Under the pieces are notes generated by a model. That model worked only from the letters and a program-made list of their open reading frames with translations. It ran no database searches and had not been told where the DNA came from. This document shows, piece after piece, positions 39,601 to 49,392 of a stretch of DNA of 64,000 bases. The translations under genes and the position numbers were made by a program. The stretch comes from Phallusia mammillata (lineage: Eukaryota > Chordata > Ascidiacea > Phlebobranchia > Ascidiidae). The stretch spans positions 62,001 through 126,000 of the forward strand of contig QLIY01000316.1 in NCBI GenBank assembly GCA_003260075.1, written 5' to 3'. Positions within the stretch are counted from its first letter, which is position 1; every line of letters starts with the position of its first letter.

Positions 39601-42600
39601 GTTTTTTTCTCTACCACTCTCCCATATAAAGTCAATTAACTTGTTATCAATTTTTTATTTTCCTCTCGATAAACTTTTTCAAAATTTCAAATTTATTTAA
39701 AATGTTGTAATAGGAGATTCAACCATCCATTAGTAAAAATATTTTACCTCTATAAGGCTAACGGATATTTTAGTGTACTATTTGCCGTTCTTTTGTGGGC
39801 TGTAACGTTTTTGTGAAACAGGTGGACGACGCAGCCCTTCCCCCAAACGTAAGAGTACAGACACTTCAGCAAGAAACGGTAAGTGATAGGGTAGCAGGGT
39901 GCATAACACAAAAAAAACTTATTGAGACACATATGAACCTTAAACACTAAAAATAGCGTTGCTTCACATAAGCTTCAGTAGAAAATTAAAGGTTATGTGT
40001 CCCATACCTGTACCACAAAACAACATTAAGTTGCTGTATACAGTGAGCCTTGGTTAAACTGGATTCGGTGGATCCGGATCATCGCCTAATTCGGACAAAA
40101 CTTGAAGTACACATGATTTGTAATGTGGCAAGGCTTTAACTATTCGACTTCGGTTAATCCCGATCTTCGCCTAATCCGGACATTTTTTTCGGTCCAAGCG
40201 GGTCCCGATTAACCGAGGTTTTCTGTATTTGAATTTTAAAATACATTACCCTTCCACAAATAGCACTTCTATGGAAAATAAAAGTCAGAAATAGTAAGCC
40301 CCACAGAAGGGTAATTTTTCTTGTAATTTGTTTTTAGCAACAAAAGAATAAAATCAAATTTAAAACTGCGCAAATTACAAACACACTTTGACCTTGGGTA
40401 ACCCGATTATCTTTTTGCTGACTGGCTACAGGTCATGCGAAAGAGGGGCGTGGCGCCAACTACCTCCAAACTTACCAGCAGATGGTGAGCCAGGTTGAAA
40501 AGGCGGGAAAGTCCCGATTGTGGATCGGAAAAGACTACAACAACTTCATCGCCAAAGACCTCACGAACTTAGATGACCCCTTTGAAGGTTTGTGAGCACT
40601 TGGACCATTTGCTAGACCAGGGTTACGTTTTTCTTAATAACAGAGTTGTAAAAGGGCCGGGTTTTTCAGGTCGGGTTCTGGCTATGGTTTAAAGGTTTAG
40701 GTCCTAAATTGTTGTGAGACCAACCTAAGAAATCCAAAATTCCAGATTAAAAAACAATTTTTCAAAAACTAGAAAACATACTTAGTTACTTATTTCGAAT
40801 ACTGAATAGCAGGTAATGGGTATGTAAATTATTTACTTGAAATCTCACATGATTTTCTTGCGTACAGATGTGCTTGACCGAATGACCACTCCCCGTATGC
40901 CGTGGCACGACATCGCCTCTGTGACGTACGGAAAAGCGGCACGTGACGCAGCTCGTCATTTTATTCAGAGGTGGAACTTTACCAAGGTAATACTTAAAAG
41001 TAAAAAAGTCCCGATTCGGTGGCCTGTGATTTGACAAACGAGTAAAACTTGGGAATTTGTCAAATTGAACGGTTGTTTTATGTAAAAAAAGCGAGAACAT
41101 GTAGTTAATGTTGTAGCATTTTAAATATCGTTAAGCCTTTTAATTAACCCTGACCGAAAAAAACGAAAATACCCACTATTCGGTCATTTGGTATATGTCC
41201 TATGTTTGTGGTCACAGATTCAGAAGAAAAAGAAGGGAGAGGACGTTCCCTTTCTCCTTCCCAAGTCCTACAGTGATGAGGCATTTACACTTCCGCCTGA
41301 TCTCATACATCCGGAAGCAGTAAAAGCAAATGTTCAGGTAATCTTCTAAAATTGTATAAAAATGTCCACTATCAGTTTTTCAAACATACCTTTATAAAGA
41401 GTCAAAGGCGTTTTTTTAGGAAATACCAATTTAGCGAATAGTCTATTACCACGTCAAGTATGCATACGATGTCATATTACCTTAAACACGGCCTCAAATC
41501 AAACATTGTCATTTTCAATTCGTATTCATCCTCACATTTTTAGTGGCTCCAATCATTAACTTACAACCAAAATTTGTTCCCCAACTGTGTACCCTTTTTG
41601 CTTCTAAACGACCTGTTTTTTGTTCATGTTATTAATGCATTATATTGTGTTTAGGTGCTTCGGTCGTCTTCGGAATGGTCAGCTGGTATATGCGAAGTTG
41701 ACAGGTCGATTCAGAACGCTTACCTTTATGCCATCGAGAAATCGGAACATTTCATATACCTTGAGGTAACTCTTGAATTTTAGTGACCATTGAATATCAA
41801 CATTGTCAAAGTTACCGTCAGGGAGCTAAATGAATTTTAAATCACTTACATAGGCTTGGTTTACTGGTGATGTGATTAACCGGATTCGTTTCCAATTGAT
41901 GTTTGATTATAACTGTTACTTTTATTAGCTCCTCAGAGAAAATTTAAATAGTGAGTAAAATGCAAAATTCAGAACTTAGCTGTACGGCAGTGGTTCTCAA
42001 ACTTATATGGATCGCGTACCACCTGACAACTTTTTCTATCGCTGGGTACCACCTAAAGTCCTAAATCCTGTTTGAACGGATAGACCAAGAAATAGGCCCA
42101 TTTCTCAACCTCGCTAGCATATTAATCAAATTTCAAAGAATGTCCAAATACGAGTTTTGCCCAAACCAGGGCTGATCAGTTGGGTCAGTTGAGTTGCAAT
42201 TTTAGATCGGACTTAAATTAGGTATCACAGAAAGCTACTCGCGTACCACCTGAAAAGTTCCTGCGTACCACTAGTGGTATGCGTACCACAGTTTGAGAAC
42301 CACTGCTGTACGGAATACTATAAGACCGATTCATGGTCGGGCCAACATAATACTAAAAGTTTATGGCCAATTCACATCCGCAGAACCAATTCTTCATTAC
42401 TTGCCGTGACAACCATCAAGTGAGGAACTCAATTTGCGAAGCTCTTTATCAGAGAATTGTCCGTGCTCACAACCAGAAGAAAAACTTTCGGGTTTACGTA
42501 GTGATGCCACTTATACCTGGATTCGAGGGTGATATAAGGTAAGGTACTGTTTTCCACTGACAGACGGTGACTGTGGTGTAGTATATGTCGCAACAAACAA

Positions 42601-44191
42601 GGCTTGTCAAAACTAGCCCAACAACCGCAAATGCGAAGTAAATCAATAGAGAAACAAATTTTACTGTCTTTCAAAGACACATGCGTGTAAAATAGAACAA
42701 AATGGCTTTTTGACGACTCAAAGTTAGTTGATGTCAGAAGCCAGACCAATTGGGCAGGAACCAAGACTGCACTACATACACTACACACAACTCATACTAC
42801 GCCAGGACTATTAAAGGCATATAATACTTAATCAAACCCACCTCCAAAGCATTTCCCATGTGGCAAAGCACAGTTAGCTCATAGTGGCATTCGAACCCAC
42901 GTTTGGATCTATTCCGGGGCTGGTATTTTACCAGTGTTAAGCCCGTCAAAAGTCACATCACAAGCACCGTTGCCTGCCTCGAATGTTGGACATTTTAGCA
43001 GAAGGGGTTCGCCAGTTTAAACATTGATAGACTGAGATGAACACATATTCATAACTAGATCAGCGATTACCGCACACTCGTATAAAAAAAGTACGCAAGG
43101 TCTATTAATGGCGGTATAACGAATTAAGCCGGTCACCAAGCATTCCCACAAATGGCCTTGCATCAGCTAGAAGAACATACAATTAGGACATTTTTTACTG
43201 GATGCATAGCTATCGATGGTTCAATAAATGCATATTTATTTCCTTTACAGTGACAGCAGTAAGAGTCAAGCAATTCGAACCGTGTTGCATTGGCAGTACA
43301 AGAGCATTAACAGAGGTGTGGGATCGCTATTGGAAGACCTTAATCAAACAAGTAAGTCTTTGCCAACCTTTTTAACCAAAGTTGAAAAGCCCGACCCAAC
43401 TTATAACTCTGGATAACTCTTTACCATTTACTTGTGTGTTGTTTCAGTCGGTGCCGGAAACGCGTGGAAATACGTTTCCTTCTGTGGACTCCGTACACAC
43501 TCTGAACTTCAGGATAAACCGATCACAGAGATGATTTACGTTCACAGCAAGATGTTGATTGCCGATGATCGACTTGTTATCATAGGTTGGTCAACCATCG
43601 TTAAACAATGTCGAAATATGTATGTAATTGCCTCTTATTTAAGTTTGTGGAGTCGGTTAAAAATTAAATAGATTGACTTAAGAAACGATTAAAAAACGAC
43701 GACACGATACTTGAAAAAAACAACTTGATTTATCTTTAGAAACATTTTTAACTCCGACTTCAACAAGCCTTAATATTGCCCTTGTACATTTAATGCTTTT
43801 TATTTCTTAACAAATTTGGCCTTACTTTGAACTTAATACTTAGCACGCCAGGCCTATCGAAGGCGCTATGCCGAATCACAAAGCATTTCCGTATGACAAG
43901 TCGTAGGCTAGAAAAATCTAATTTGTGGTGGGATTCGAACCCTCGACTCAAACCTTTCCGGGAATCGGGCTCTACAAACTAAGCTACACAGACTTTGCCG
44001 AAAGTCGAACCACAAGCACCGTTGCTTGTATCGTATGCTGCACATGTCAGCTTCGCAGTAGGGGATCGCCTGATTGAACAGTAATAATCAGTTAAGAAAA
44101 ATAACTTACTTTGCCAATAGCCTTACGTTTCAACAACAAGTCATAGAGCCCTATTTTTTAACTTCACAGGCTCTGCGAACATCAACGATCG

Positions 44192-44287
<96 letters not shown>

Positions 44288-47200
44288 GTCAACAATGGAT
44301 GGGAAGTAAGTTGTTTAAGTTTGCTTTTTGTCATTCTGTTTCTCCTGAACAAAAACCCTGATAAATTGGCTCTTGATGATTTTGTTAATATTTTGGTCCA
44401 AAAATTGTTTTGTGCAATGTAACAAACTATCCGCTTTTGTCACCTTATTCAAATAAAATAATATCTAGATGATTATTCAACATCATGTTGAAACATACAT
44501 CAATAGGTAATGTAGAAACATCAAAATAACAGTGCACCAACTGAACAGACTTAGTGCAAGGTCATATAAGTTGCCAATCACCATAAGCCAAATTAGACAT
44601 GCATAAAATTAAGTCAGCCATAAATGAAGGAACAACAATCGCATTTAGTTGGAAACCAACCTAATTTACAGTTAACACTGTGAATAAGTGATTTCTCATT
44701 TTTGCAGTTTTTATTCACTCTTTGTTGTATGTGTTATTATGGTTTTTTTTACAATTGCGACATGTTTTGTCACTGTTCAACCTCTAAAAAACGATTATAA
44801 TTGCGCCTTGTACAAACCGTGCTACTCAACTAACTGTCGAAGTTTTATTAAGCAAGTTTTTCTGTACAAAATACATTTATACTTTTAAACTCCAATCTGC
44901 GATATTCTAATTACCAAGTTGTGTCTCACTGCATACGAATAACAACTTAAATTCTAAATAATTTATTCGTAGACCATATGAGGTTGGTGTGTATGCCACC
45001 TCTCTCAGGAGAAGATGGGGGGGGGGCGGGCTCTACAAACTAAGCTACACAGACTTAACAGTTTGCCGAAAGTCGAATCACAAGCACCGTTGCCTGTGTC
45101 GTATGCTGCACATGTCAGCTTCGCAGTCGGGGATCGCCAGATTGAACAGTAATCAGTTAAGAAAAATAACTTACTTTGCCAATAGCTTTACGTTTCAACA
45201 ACAAGTTTTTGAGCTTAACGTTTTTTAACGCCACAGGCTCTGCTAACATCAACGATCGCAGTATGTCAGGAACACGTGACAGTGAAGTCGCGTTGTTGGT
45301 TGAAGACACCCAGATGATTCCGTCAACCATGGATGGAAAGTAAGTTGTTCATAGGTTGCTTTTTGTCATTCTGTTTTCCCTAAACAGCATATCCTGAAAA
45401 AGTCTCTTTATGTGTAAACTTATTTTGTTACCTTATTCAAATAGAATATTACAAGATTATATAAAAAAAACATAAACGTAAAACATACATACAACAGCTA
45501 ATGTAGATTGAGAGTAAAGACCAGATTAACTTCAACTGTACCTCAGCTGTAACTGGGCAGACTGGCTGAGTGTACGGTCATGTCAGTAGTAACATGCTAC
45601 AGGCCAAAACTATACACGCATAAAACTAAGTAACAACATAAGAACAACATTCAAATCTGGTTGGAAACCAACATAATGTTAACATTTGAATAAGTTATTT
45701 CTATATGTGTGAGTGTGATTTTCTTTTTGATACACTTGCTACATGTTTTGTGACTGTTTAACCCTAAAGGCAAACAAAATATCCCAAGCGATGGAATATA
45801 ATTGTGCCTTGTGCAAACCCTGTGACTCACTGTAACCCTACTAAATAGTAATCTACACAAAATATGGTTATAATGTTTAACAGTAATCCAAGATTCCAAA
45901 TTTGACGCTGTTTTTGACTACCTACAAAGAACGACTTTGATTTTCAATAATTCTTTTGTAGACCATATGAGGTTGGTGTGTATGCCACCTCTCTCAGGAG
46001 AAGATGCTTCTGTGAGCATCTCGGTCTGCTTCCGAGCGATTATGACGGAACAAAGGCGACCTTTGACCCCCTGACTGCCGATGCAGGTTTGTCAGTAGCG
46101 GATGCTTCAAGCGAACATTTCTTCAAAGAGATTTGGACCAGGATTGCAGCTGTCAATACAACGGTTTATGAAAAGGTTGGTGTAACCATTTATGTTGTTA
46201 TTGTTGCGTTTTTTTGGGGTCAAGTATTGTAAAGTTATCATTTTTTTACTAGGTTTACCATTTGCTTTATTGTTTTATGGTTTGGTTCAGTTTGGAATAA
46301 GTCATGTATTCGCCTTAGTTACATCAAACATATATATCAATTTTTAATTTTTTTTTTGTTAGGCACCTTGTTTCAAATTTGTTGAAATTGTTTGAATTAG
46401 GTGCAGAATAACATTTAAAATAAACAATGTTAGTATTAAAACAGCTTTTCGTGGTTTGTAAAAACTTTTCGTGGCTTGCAGGTGTTTAAGTGTCTTCCTA
46501 GTGATTTCGTGCGCAAACTTCCTGATGCCGAGGAGTTTAGTCGCGAAGCTGGGGGGGGGGCTTAGTTACATCAAACATATATATCAATTTTTAATATTTT
46601 GTTATTTTTTTGGTTAGGCACCTTGTTTCAAATTTTTGTTTGAATTGGGTGCAGAATAATATTTAAAATTAACAATGTTAGTATTAAAACAACTTTTCGT
46701 GGTTTTCGTGGTTTTCGTGGTTTTCGTGGTTGTATAAAACAACTTTTCGTGGTTTGTAGGTGTTTAAGTGTCTTCCTAGCGATTTCGTGCGCAAACTTCC
46801 TGATGCCGAGGAGTTTAGTCGCGAAGCTCTGTGCGAGACGGATGTGGGAGCTGCAAGAGAAGAACTAACCAAGGTTTGTTGAATTCGAGGCCAGATTCTA
46901 CCCCATGAAAGCCCTGGGCACTTAAGACTTTGGTACCTCATGTCAGTGTTGCCAGTTGAATTCTCAAAAACCGCCACTGTGCTTTTCTAAACTCGCTTAA
47001 ACACCACAACTGCTAAAAAAATAAAGGAACCCAATGTTATCGTCATTTAACTGCTTGCAAGGACGAAAGCATGTCAAAATTCAAAAAGACAAAAACTGAC
47101 ATTTTTAACCAACCGCCTAAAATACGCAACCACTACTAAGGGTTAAAACTAGCCCAATTAGGCGGGAAAACCGCTACTTTGGTAACACTGTTCCATACAG

Positions 47201-47443
47201 GAGTAGCTCACAAACGAGCAAAACGAGCCTAAAAACAAAAATTGTGAAACTTTTGGACAAGCTATTGTACATTAAAAACATTCAAAAACCACCTTTTTAA
47301 ATTTGAACGAATATTTTAACGTACATTTTTTTTAGGTGAACGGTTACCTTGTGCTCATGCCTTTGCTTTTCCTTATCGATGAGGACCTTACTCCGGGTGC
47401 AATAACAAAAGAGGGGATAGCACCAACCGACCTCTGGACGTAA
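14096..47443 (+). CDS. PLD1: Phospholipase D, PLD1/PLD2 class (whole gene, 31 exons)
   Basis: The enzyme hydrolyses phosphatidylcholine to phosphatidic acid and choline on cell membranes, and in this class answers to phosphoinositides and small GTPases. Domain order is complete: PX (exons 3-5), PH (exons 7-10), first catalytic half with HKD1 (exons 11-13), a long low-complexity linker (exons 14-20), and second half with HKD2 (exons 21-31). It ends in Trp-Thr, as animal PLDs do. The summed exons encode about 1145 residues, slightly longer than vertebrate PLD1. The symbol denotes the class; the sequence does not decide between PLD1 and PLD2. Several exons occur twice around G runs, and exon 12 is interrupted by one, so the model chooses the complete copy each time. 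Confidence 0.93.
16399..16711. mobile_element. hAT-like MITE, 313 bp, PLD intron 4
   Basis: Ends are CAGGGGTCGGCAACCCC and GGTTGCCAACCCCTG, in inverted orientation. Flanks are a perfect 8-bp duplication, ctctaatt, at 16391-16398 and 16712-16719. No transposase is encoded. Confidence 0.88.
16934..20207. repeat. PLD intron 5 with a chain of haplotype copy pairs
   Basis: This intron holds consecutive pairs of diverged copies split by G runs: 17466-17779/17791-18108, 18127-18258/18269-18396, 18612-18674/18685-18747, 18759-19119/19131-19527, 19528-19658/19669-19799 and 19824-19983/19994-20152. The end of each pair lies next to the start of the following one. The copies differ by substitutions and by indels, including about 50 bp near 19367-19415 that the left copy lacks. 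No exon is found. Confidence 0.75.
18815..19435. mobile_element. hAT-like MITE, two allelic copies
   Basis: Copies span 18815-19027 and 19188-19435. Both begin CAGTGGTTC(C/T)CAA and end AGGAACCACTG. The target duplication is tgctatac/tgctaaac. The left copy has a G10 run (18939-18948) inside. Relatives of the same family lie at 21890-22104, 25700-25870 plus 26198-26260 (interrupted), 30371-30609 and 47932-48129. Confidence 0.75.
20208..28567 (+). CDS. PLD1: PLD exons 6-10: PH domain
   Basis: Exons are 20208-20273, 20677-20735, 21549-21650, 27807-27950 and 28418-28567. They encode [30 protein letters not shown] and [10 protein letters not shown], then a cysteine-rich [16 protein letters not shown] followed by [14 protein letters not shown]. 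This is the PLD PH domain with the paired cysteines that are palmitoylated in vertebrate PLD1. The adjacent Cys-Cys pair is retained, so membrane anchoring is likely conserved. The large intron 8 (21651-27806) holds MITEs and a hammerhead on the opposite strand. Confidence 0.9.
25871..26189. mobile_element. hAT-like MITE, 319 bp, inserted in an older MITE
   Basis: The ends CAGTGGTTCCCAAAC and GTTTGGGAACCACTG are perfect inverted repeats, with a perfect 8-bp duplication atctacta at 25863-25870 and 26190-26197. The flanks belong to another hAT-like MITE family, in reverse orientation, showing nested insertion. Inside, near 26056, TGGCCTAGTGG resembles the A box of a tRNA promoter. Confidence 0.88.
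27703..27753 (-). ncRNA. Hammerhead ribozyme, three-stem form
   Basis: Read on the minus strand: CTGATGA (27746-27740), then a stem-loop with GACC facing GGCC (one A·C mismatch, 27739-27727), then GAAA (27726-27723), then a third stem ACAG/CTGT (27723-27720 with 27713-27710) and C at 27709. The predicted cleavage site follows the GUC at 27711-27709. Stem I pairs the bases upstream of CTGATGA (27750-27747) with 27708-27705, including one G·U. All invariant core bases of the family are present. It is antisense to the PLD gene, within intron 8. Partial copies lie at about 9163, 28900 and 32985. Confidence 0.7.
28096..28140 (-). repeat. Decayed hammerhead-like repeat
   Basis: On the minus strand this segment aligns by eye with the plus-strand hammerhead at 53189-53240: ACCCTAAAGAAG against ACCCTGATGAAG, then an inverted-repeat stem, then CGTCGAAA. 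The core CTGATGA has become CTAAAGA, so it should not cleave. Flanking GCCTGGCAGCA (about 28170 on the plus strand) is also shared with the 53.3-kb copy and with about 6915-6965. Confidence 0.5.
28846..29095. repeat. Dispersed repeat interrupted by a PLD exon fragment
   Basis: 28846-28889 and 29038-29090 match the two ends of an uninterrupted repeat at 51621-51790 (shared GGTTTGGGTGACCGCTAAG and TTTTGGGAAACCGCTGGA). The middle of the element is replaced by 28900-29027, a copy of 27737-27852 (repeat plus the start of PLD exon 9), bounded on both sides by G10 runs (28890-28899 and 29028-29037). The fragment is cut after DPNREK. It reads as a stray contig inserted in a scaffold gap. Confidence 0.65.
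28972..29027 (+). pseudogene. Truncated extra copy of PLD exon 9
   Basis: It starts with the same CTTTTTAG acceptor and encodes [18 protein letters not shown], then stops at a G run. It lies downstream of exon 10, out of gene order, so it cannot be part of the normal transcript. It differs from 27807-27862 by one visible substitution (gttcgtc against gtttgtc). Confidence 0.75.
29560..29942. repeat. AT-rich degenerate tandem repeat (TTTAGTATT-type)
   Basis: About 380 bases just before PLD exon 11 are built from degenerate repeats of TTTAGTATT with TTCCTTAA or TTCACTGAA spacers, ending in two near-perfect larger units at 29875-29942. It runs to the exon 11 acceptor and provides its T-rich tract. 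Confidence 0.75.
29945..33988 (+). CDS. PLD1: PLD exons 11-13: first catalytic half with HKD1
   Basis: Exons are 29945-30110, 33189 to about 33316 or 33336, and 33840-33988. They encode [46 protein letters not shown], and then [20 protein letters not shown] and [10 protein letters not shown]. His-x-Lys-x4-Asp (HEKIIVID) is HKD motif 1; the histidine is the catalytic residue of one half-site. Exon 12 runs into a G14 run (33317-33330) directly after MRHP. Other animal PLDs have a few more residues before the LWAHHEK motif, so the exon end is hidden. The base after the run, followed by CAGCAG|GTGG, suggests a donor at 33337 with the correct phase. Confidence 0.88.
30371..30663. mobile_element. 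hAT-like MITE ending in a G49 run
   Basis: 30371-30609 begins CGGTGGTTCCCAACC and ends GGTTGGGAGCCACTG and belongs to the family of 18815-19435 in reverse orientation. Six bases later a run of 49 G (30615-30663) replaces sequence. No copy pair surrounds this run, so it probably stands for an unsized gap in the intron. Confidence 0.65.
31288..31563. mobile_element. hAT-like MITE, 276 bp, PLD intron 11
   Basis: CAGTGGTTCTCAACC on the left and GGTTGAGAACCACTG on the right. agctaagc occurs at 31277-31284 and 31564-31571; on the left, three extra bases (CAG) separate it from the element. The interior has repeated TGGCCCA. The copy pair 31692-31888/31899-32080 (G10 at 31889-31898) follows in the same intron. 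Confidence 0.8.
32975..33060 (+). repeat. Decayed hammerhead-like repeat
   Basis: AGCTGCACTGATAAGAC, then TTATAGGCC, then GTAAAAGTGTGCACTGT aligns with the minus-strand hammerhead of 27703-27753, but the core has CTGATAA for CTGATGA and GTAAA for GAAA. The downstream GAAAAGAACTTG is also similar to the copies near 9190. Expected to be inactive. PLD intron 11. Confidence 0.5.
33549..33908 (+). pseudogene. Truncated first copy of PLD exon 13 and its allele
   Basis: 33660-33727 encodes [22 protein letters not shown] and is cut by a G10 run (33728-33737). The surrounding 33549-33727 is repeated at 33738-33908, after which the exon continues uncut to 33988. The coding part of the copies differs by two visible bases while the intron part differs more, the pattern of two alleles under coding constraint. 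Confidence 0.75.
34347..39878 (+). CDS. PLD1: PLD exons 14-20: variable linker between the two halves
   Basis: Exons are 34347-34481, 35559-35601, 35936-35994, 36721-36799, 37701-37724, 38643-38702 and 39822-39878. They encode a Ser/Thr/Gly-rich segment, then [59 protein letters not shown] and [14 protein letters not shown]. This matches the position of the poorly conserved PLD1 loop. Exon 18 is only 24 nt, phase 1 to phase 1, and several neighbours are also phase-1 cassettes that could be skipped without frame change. Basic and Ser-Pro-rich motifs suggest phosphorylation control. Small exons make this the least certain part of the model. Confidence 0.7.
34608..34809. mobile_element. pogo/Tigger-like MITE
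   Basis: Begins TACTGTAAAACTTGGTTAA and ends near ACCGAGGTTTATCCATTTG, with GGATTAACCG-type internal repeats. Other members are 40039-40227, 63497-63685 and the truncated 21752-21872. The best pair of ends (63497-63685) is TACAGTAAACCTTGGTTAA against TTAACTGAGGCTTACTGTA, flanked by TA, as in Tc1/mariner/pogo insertions. There is no coding capacity. Confidence 0.75.
36337..37400. repeat. Two haplotype copy pairs in PLD introns 16 and 17
   Basis: 36337-36407 is repeated at 36418-36488 across G10 (36408-36417), in intron 16. 37145-37265 is repeated at 37277-37400 across G11 (37266-37276), in intron 17. Copies differ by single bases. No exon is involved. Confidence 0.75.
38876..39170. mobile_element. 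Dispersed MITE of the AGCCGGTTC family, long copy
   Basis: Starts CAGTGGTGGAATTCAGCC and ends near GTGAATCCTACACTGG. It contains an internal repeated block (GAACCGGTTAGCATTACTGG occurs twice). Related to 12538-12735. PLD intron 19. Confidence 0.65.
40432..47443 (+). CDS. PLD1: PLD exons 21-31: second catalytic half with HKD2 and C-terminus
   Basis: Exons are 40432-40587, 40868-40986, 41218-41337, 41655-41765, 42384-42538, 43251-43351, 43448-43585, 45237-45339, 45962-46175, 46760-46873 and 47336-47443. They carry [47 protein letters not shown], and the second catalytic motif [11 protein letters not shown] (His-x-Lys-x4-Asp), followed by [17 protein letters not shown]. The protein ends GIAPTDLWT; the C-terminal Trp-Thr is invariant and needed for activity in animal PLDs. 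Exons 28, 29 and 30 each have an extra damaged copy nearby; the complete copies were used. Confidence 0.92.
41988..42305. mobile_element. hAT-like MITE, 318 bp, PLD intron 24
   Basis: CAGTGGTTCTCAAAC and GTTTGAGAACCACTG are perfect inverted ends. The 8-bp target duplication ctgtacgg at 41980-41987 and 42306-42313 is perfect, suggesting recent insertion. Confidence 0.92.
42793..43998 (-). repeat. tRNA-like composite repeats (several copies)
   Basis: Copies of a repeat with the core TACGCCAGGCCTAT and CGAATCA occur at about 42797, 43092 and 43843, with a fragment at 38123. On the minus strand 43998-43927 reads like a tRNA: TAGCTTAGTTTGTAGAGC (A box) then GGTTCGAATCC (B box). A weaker tRNA-like segment lies near 42888-42960. 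The best complete copy is 61510-61775, where inverted repeats enclose the tRNA-like part. These are probably polymerase III-driven SINE-like elements. Confidence 0.6.
43961..45016 (+). pseudogene. Damaged allelic copy of PLD exon 28 region
   Basis: About 1.05 kb (43961-45016) is repeated at 45027-46010 across G10 (45017-45026). In the left copy, exon 28 (44171-44307) keeps its acceptor, the first 22 bases and the last 22, but the 60 bases between are replaced by 92 G (44193-44284). The beginning of exon 29 (44973-45016) is also present and cut by the next G run. The complete copies at 45237-45339 and 45962-46175 are the usable ones. Confidence 0.8.
46312..46824 (+). pseudogene. Truncated allelic copy of PLD exon 30
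   Basis: Exon 30 first appears at 46482-46550 ([19 protein letters not shown]) and is cut by G10 (46551-46560). The intron and exon then repeat from 46561, with the full exon at 46760-46873. The right copy has an expanded 9-bp tandem repeat of TTTTCGTGG (46694-46729, about four units) that the left copy lacks in this form, an allelic length difference. Confidence 0.75.
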
Positions 47444-48939
47444 CGATAATTCCATTCCAACACAGCAGTGCACCGCAATGTGCCAAACTCGTACTCTCTT
47501 GCAAGCAAGTGCTGGATACCAGAATGGTGTTTCACATTATATTTTTGAATTTTTTTGGTTCCAAACGCCATTTTATTTTGCGCAATTTTGTTTGTTTGTT
47601 TTTGTTTTAATAACGTCCTTTTCTGATAAACTCTAAATCATTTTAAATCAGTATGTAAGACGAGTAATTGATTTTTTTTAAAGTATGATGCACTTGTTGA
47701 AGAAAAATCGTTTTCTTGTCAAAACATTTGCTAAATTGAATGCTCTGTTTTAAATAACACCTTCCCAGTACTTATAATAGCTATTGCTCATTATCTTGAA
47801 GGTATTATTGCATCACACACATATATTGGGCGTCATATTAGCACCATACTTTTTTCTAAAACGAAAACACCTAAATTTTGACCATCGATAAGGAATATCA
47901 ACCCGAATTAACCAAATAATTCAGTGATTCCCAACTTTTTTCGACCAATTGCGTCCCTAAAATATTACATAGTAGATGCTGAACCACAAAAATATCATTT
48001 AAAATTGCGTCTTTCATCAACTTCACAGGTTATATTCGCAGAGCGTATAAGTGTATATTGACATACCACATGTACAAATTTAAGTAAAGTCCCCAAGTTT
48101 TAAAATCCCTCCTTGGTTAGGAACCACTGCAATAATTCATTGGAACACAGATTGAAATAGAAAAACAAAACAAAAAAAACAAATTATTTATGTTTTTATG
48201 ACTAAGTCATCTTCATTTATTTTCGTTCCATCCAAATCAGGGTAAGCCCCTCTGAGGGTTGTACGTCATTCAAAGCGACTATGTGCATGACGTCATGGTG
48301 CCTTAATTGTTATGCCACAATGTGGATTCTGCCTTGGAGAAAGACGTATGACGTGTGTTTCCTTACAAGTGTGTTTTGTTTCGTTTTATGCACGACGCAT
48401 AAAAACGTCAGAAAGATGTGAACTTCAGTAATAATATTTTTGACTTGATTTAAGTCTTGGTGCATTTTTATGTTTACCACAAACAAGGATAATGCTTTTA
48501 CCCTTTTACATAAACCTGAAGACAGAAATTCGGTTTAACGTTTGGTCCAAATTTGGCAATAAAACTAATAAAACTTAAAGTCTGTCTTTTTGTCGCACAC
48601 TTTCCAACGCACCATACCAAAGTCATTCAAACATGCAAATTTTATGTTTTTTTTTTCTTAATCGAACAAGATGTGTATTTCTTCGTTGCCATAGTTTCAT
48701 CACGTGTGTCGTATCGCCTGTATGACGTAATTATGTTCCTCATTTTTTCCATCGTGTATATTTTTATGATTTTCACCAACGGAAGCAGATGTAAGACTTC
48801 GTGGTCCCATATCGGTATGATGTTTTTCGTTTGTGTCAATTTTTAAGGTTTTAATATTTCTGTTATTTTTTTCGCTACAGCGATGTGCTGTACAGGAGCA
48901 CCTCATTACGATAATATCCTCATAATTTTCAAAAAAAAA

Positions 48940-49028
<89 letters not shown>

Positions 49029-49224
49029 CGCCATTTTGTTTTTGTGCATGCAGTATTTACAAAAACGCGCTTCAAATTGTTCAAATTGATTATGTTCAGT
49101 ATCAACGTTCAGCACTTTTGCGTTGCAATCGTTCCAACCAATGAATGTTTAAAGCTCTTTGAACTATTTACCCTATTTCAACAACCGTTAATGTCACGAT
49201 TTTTAAAGCCTTTATGCTGTAGCA

Positions 49225-49392
49225 CAGTGGTTCTCAAACTTTTTTATTGCGACGCCTCTGGAAAAGTTTTCTGGACTTGCACCAGCAAATAAAAGTTAAT
49301 TAAGATACTTATTATTAAAATTGTGTTTATTGATACAACAACAAAAAGTTACGAAACGGAAATATTCTGGGGGGGGGGGGGGGGGGGGGGGG
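49225..49392. mobile_element. hAT-like MITE whose right part is a G24 run
   Basis: The left end CAGTGGTTCTCAAAC is intact, but the right inverted end is missing. Instead a run of 24 G (49369-49392) reaches exactly to the second target duplication. The 8-bp duplication ctgtagca is perfect at 49217-49224 and 49393-49400. The run therefore stands in for the lost right half of the element. Confidence 0.8.

Noticed and set aside
44193-44284. G tract as a G-quadruplex or polyglycine-coding repeat
   Set aside because: It replaces defined exon sequence present in the neighbouring allele, and similar runs fall at contig overlaps. An assembly origin explains all of them.
48553-48846. 97-codon hydrophobic frame between PLD and the transporter
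   Set aside because: The hydrophobicity follows from T-rich sequence. No homologous transporter or receptor motif is present.
48883-49115. Polyglycine and polyproline reading frames over the G87 run, and similar frames at 57796-58031
   Set aside because: The frames exist only because of the homopolymer and match no exon structure.
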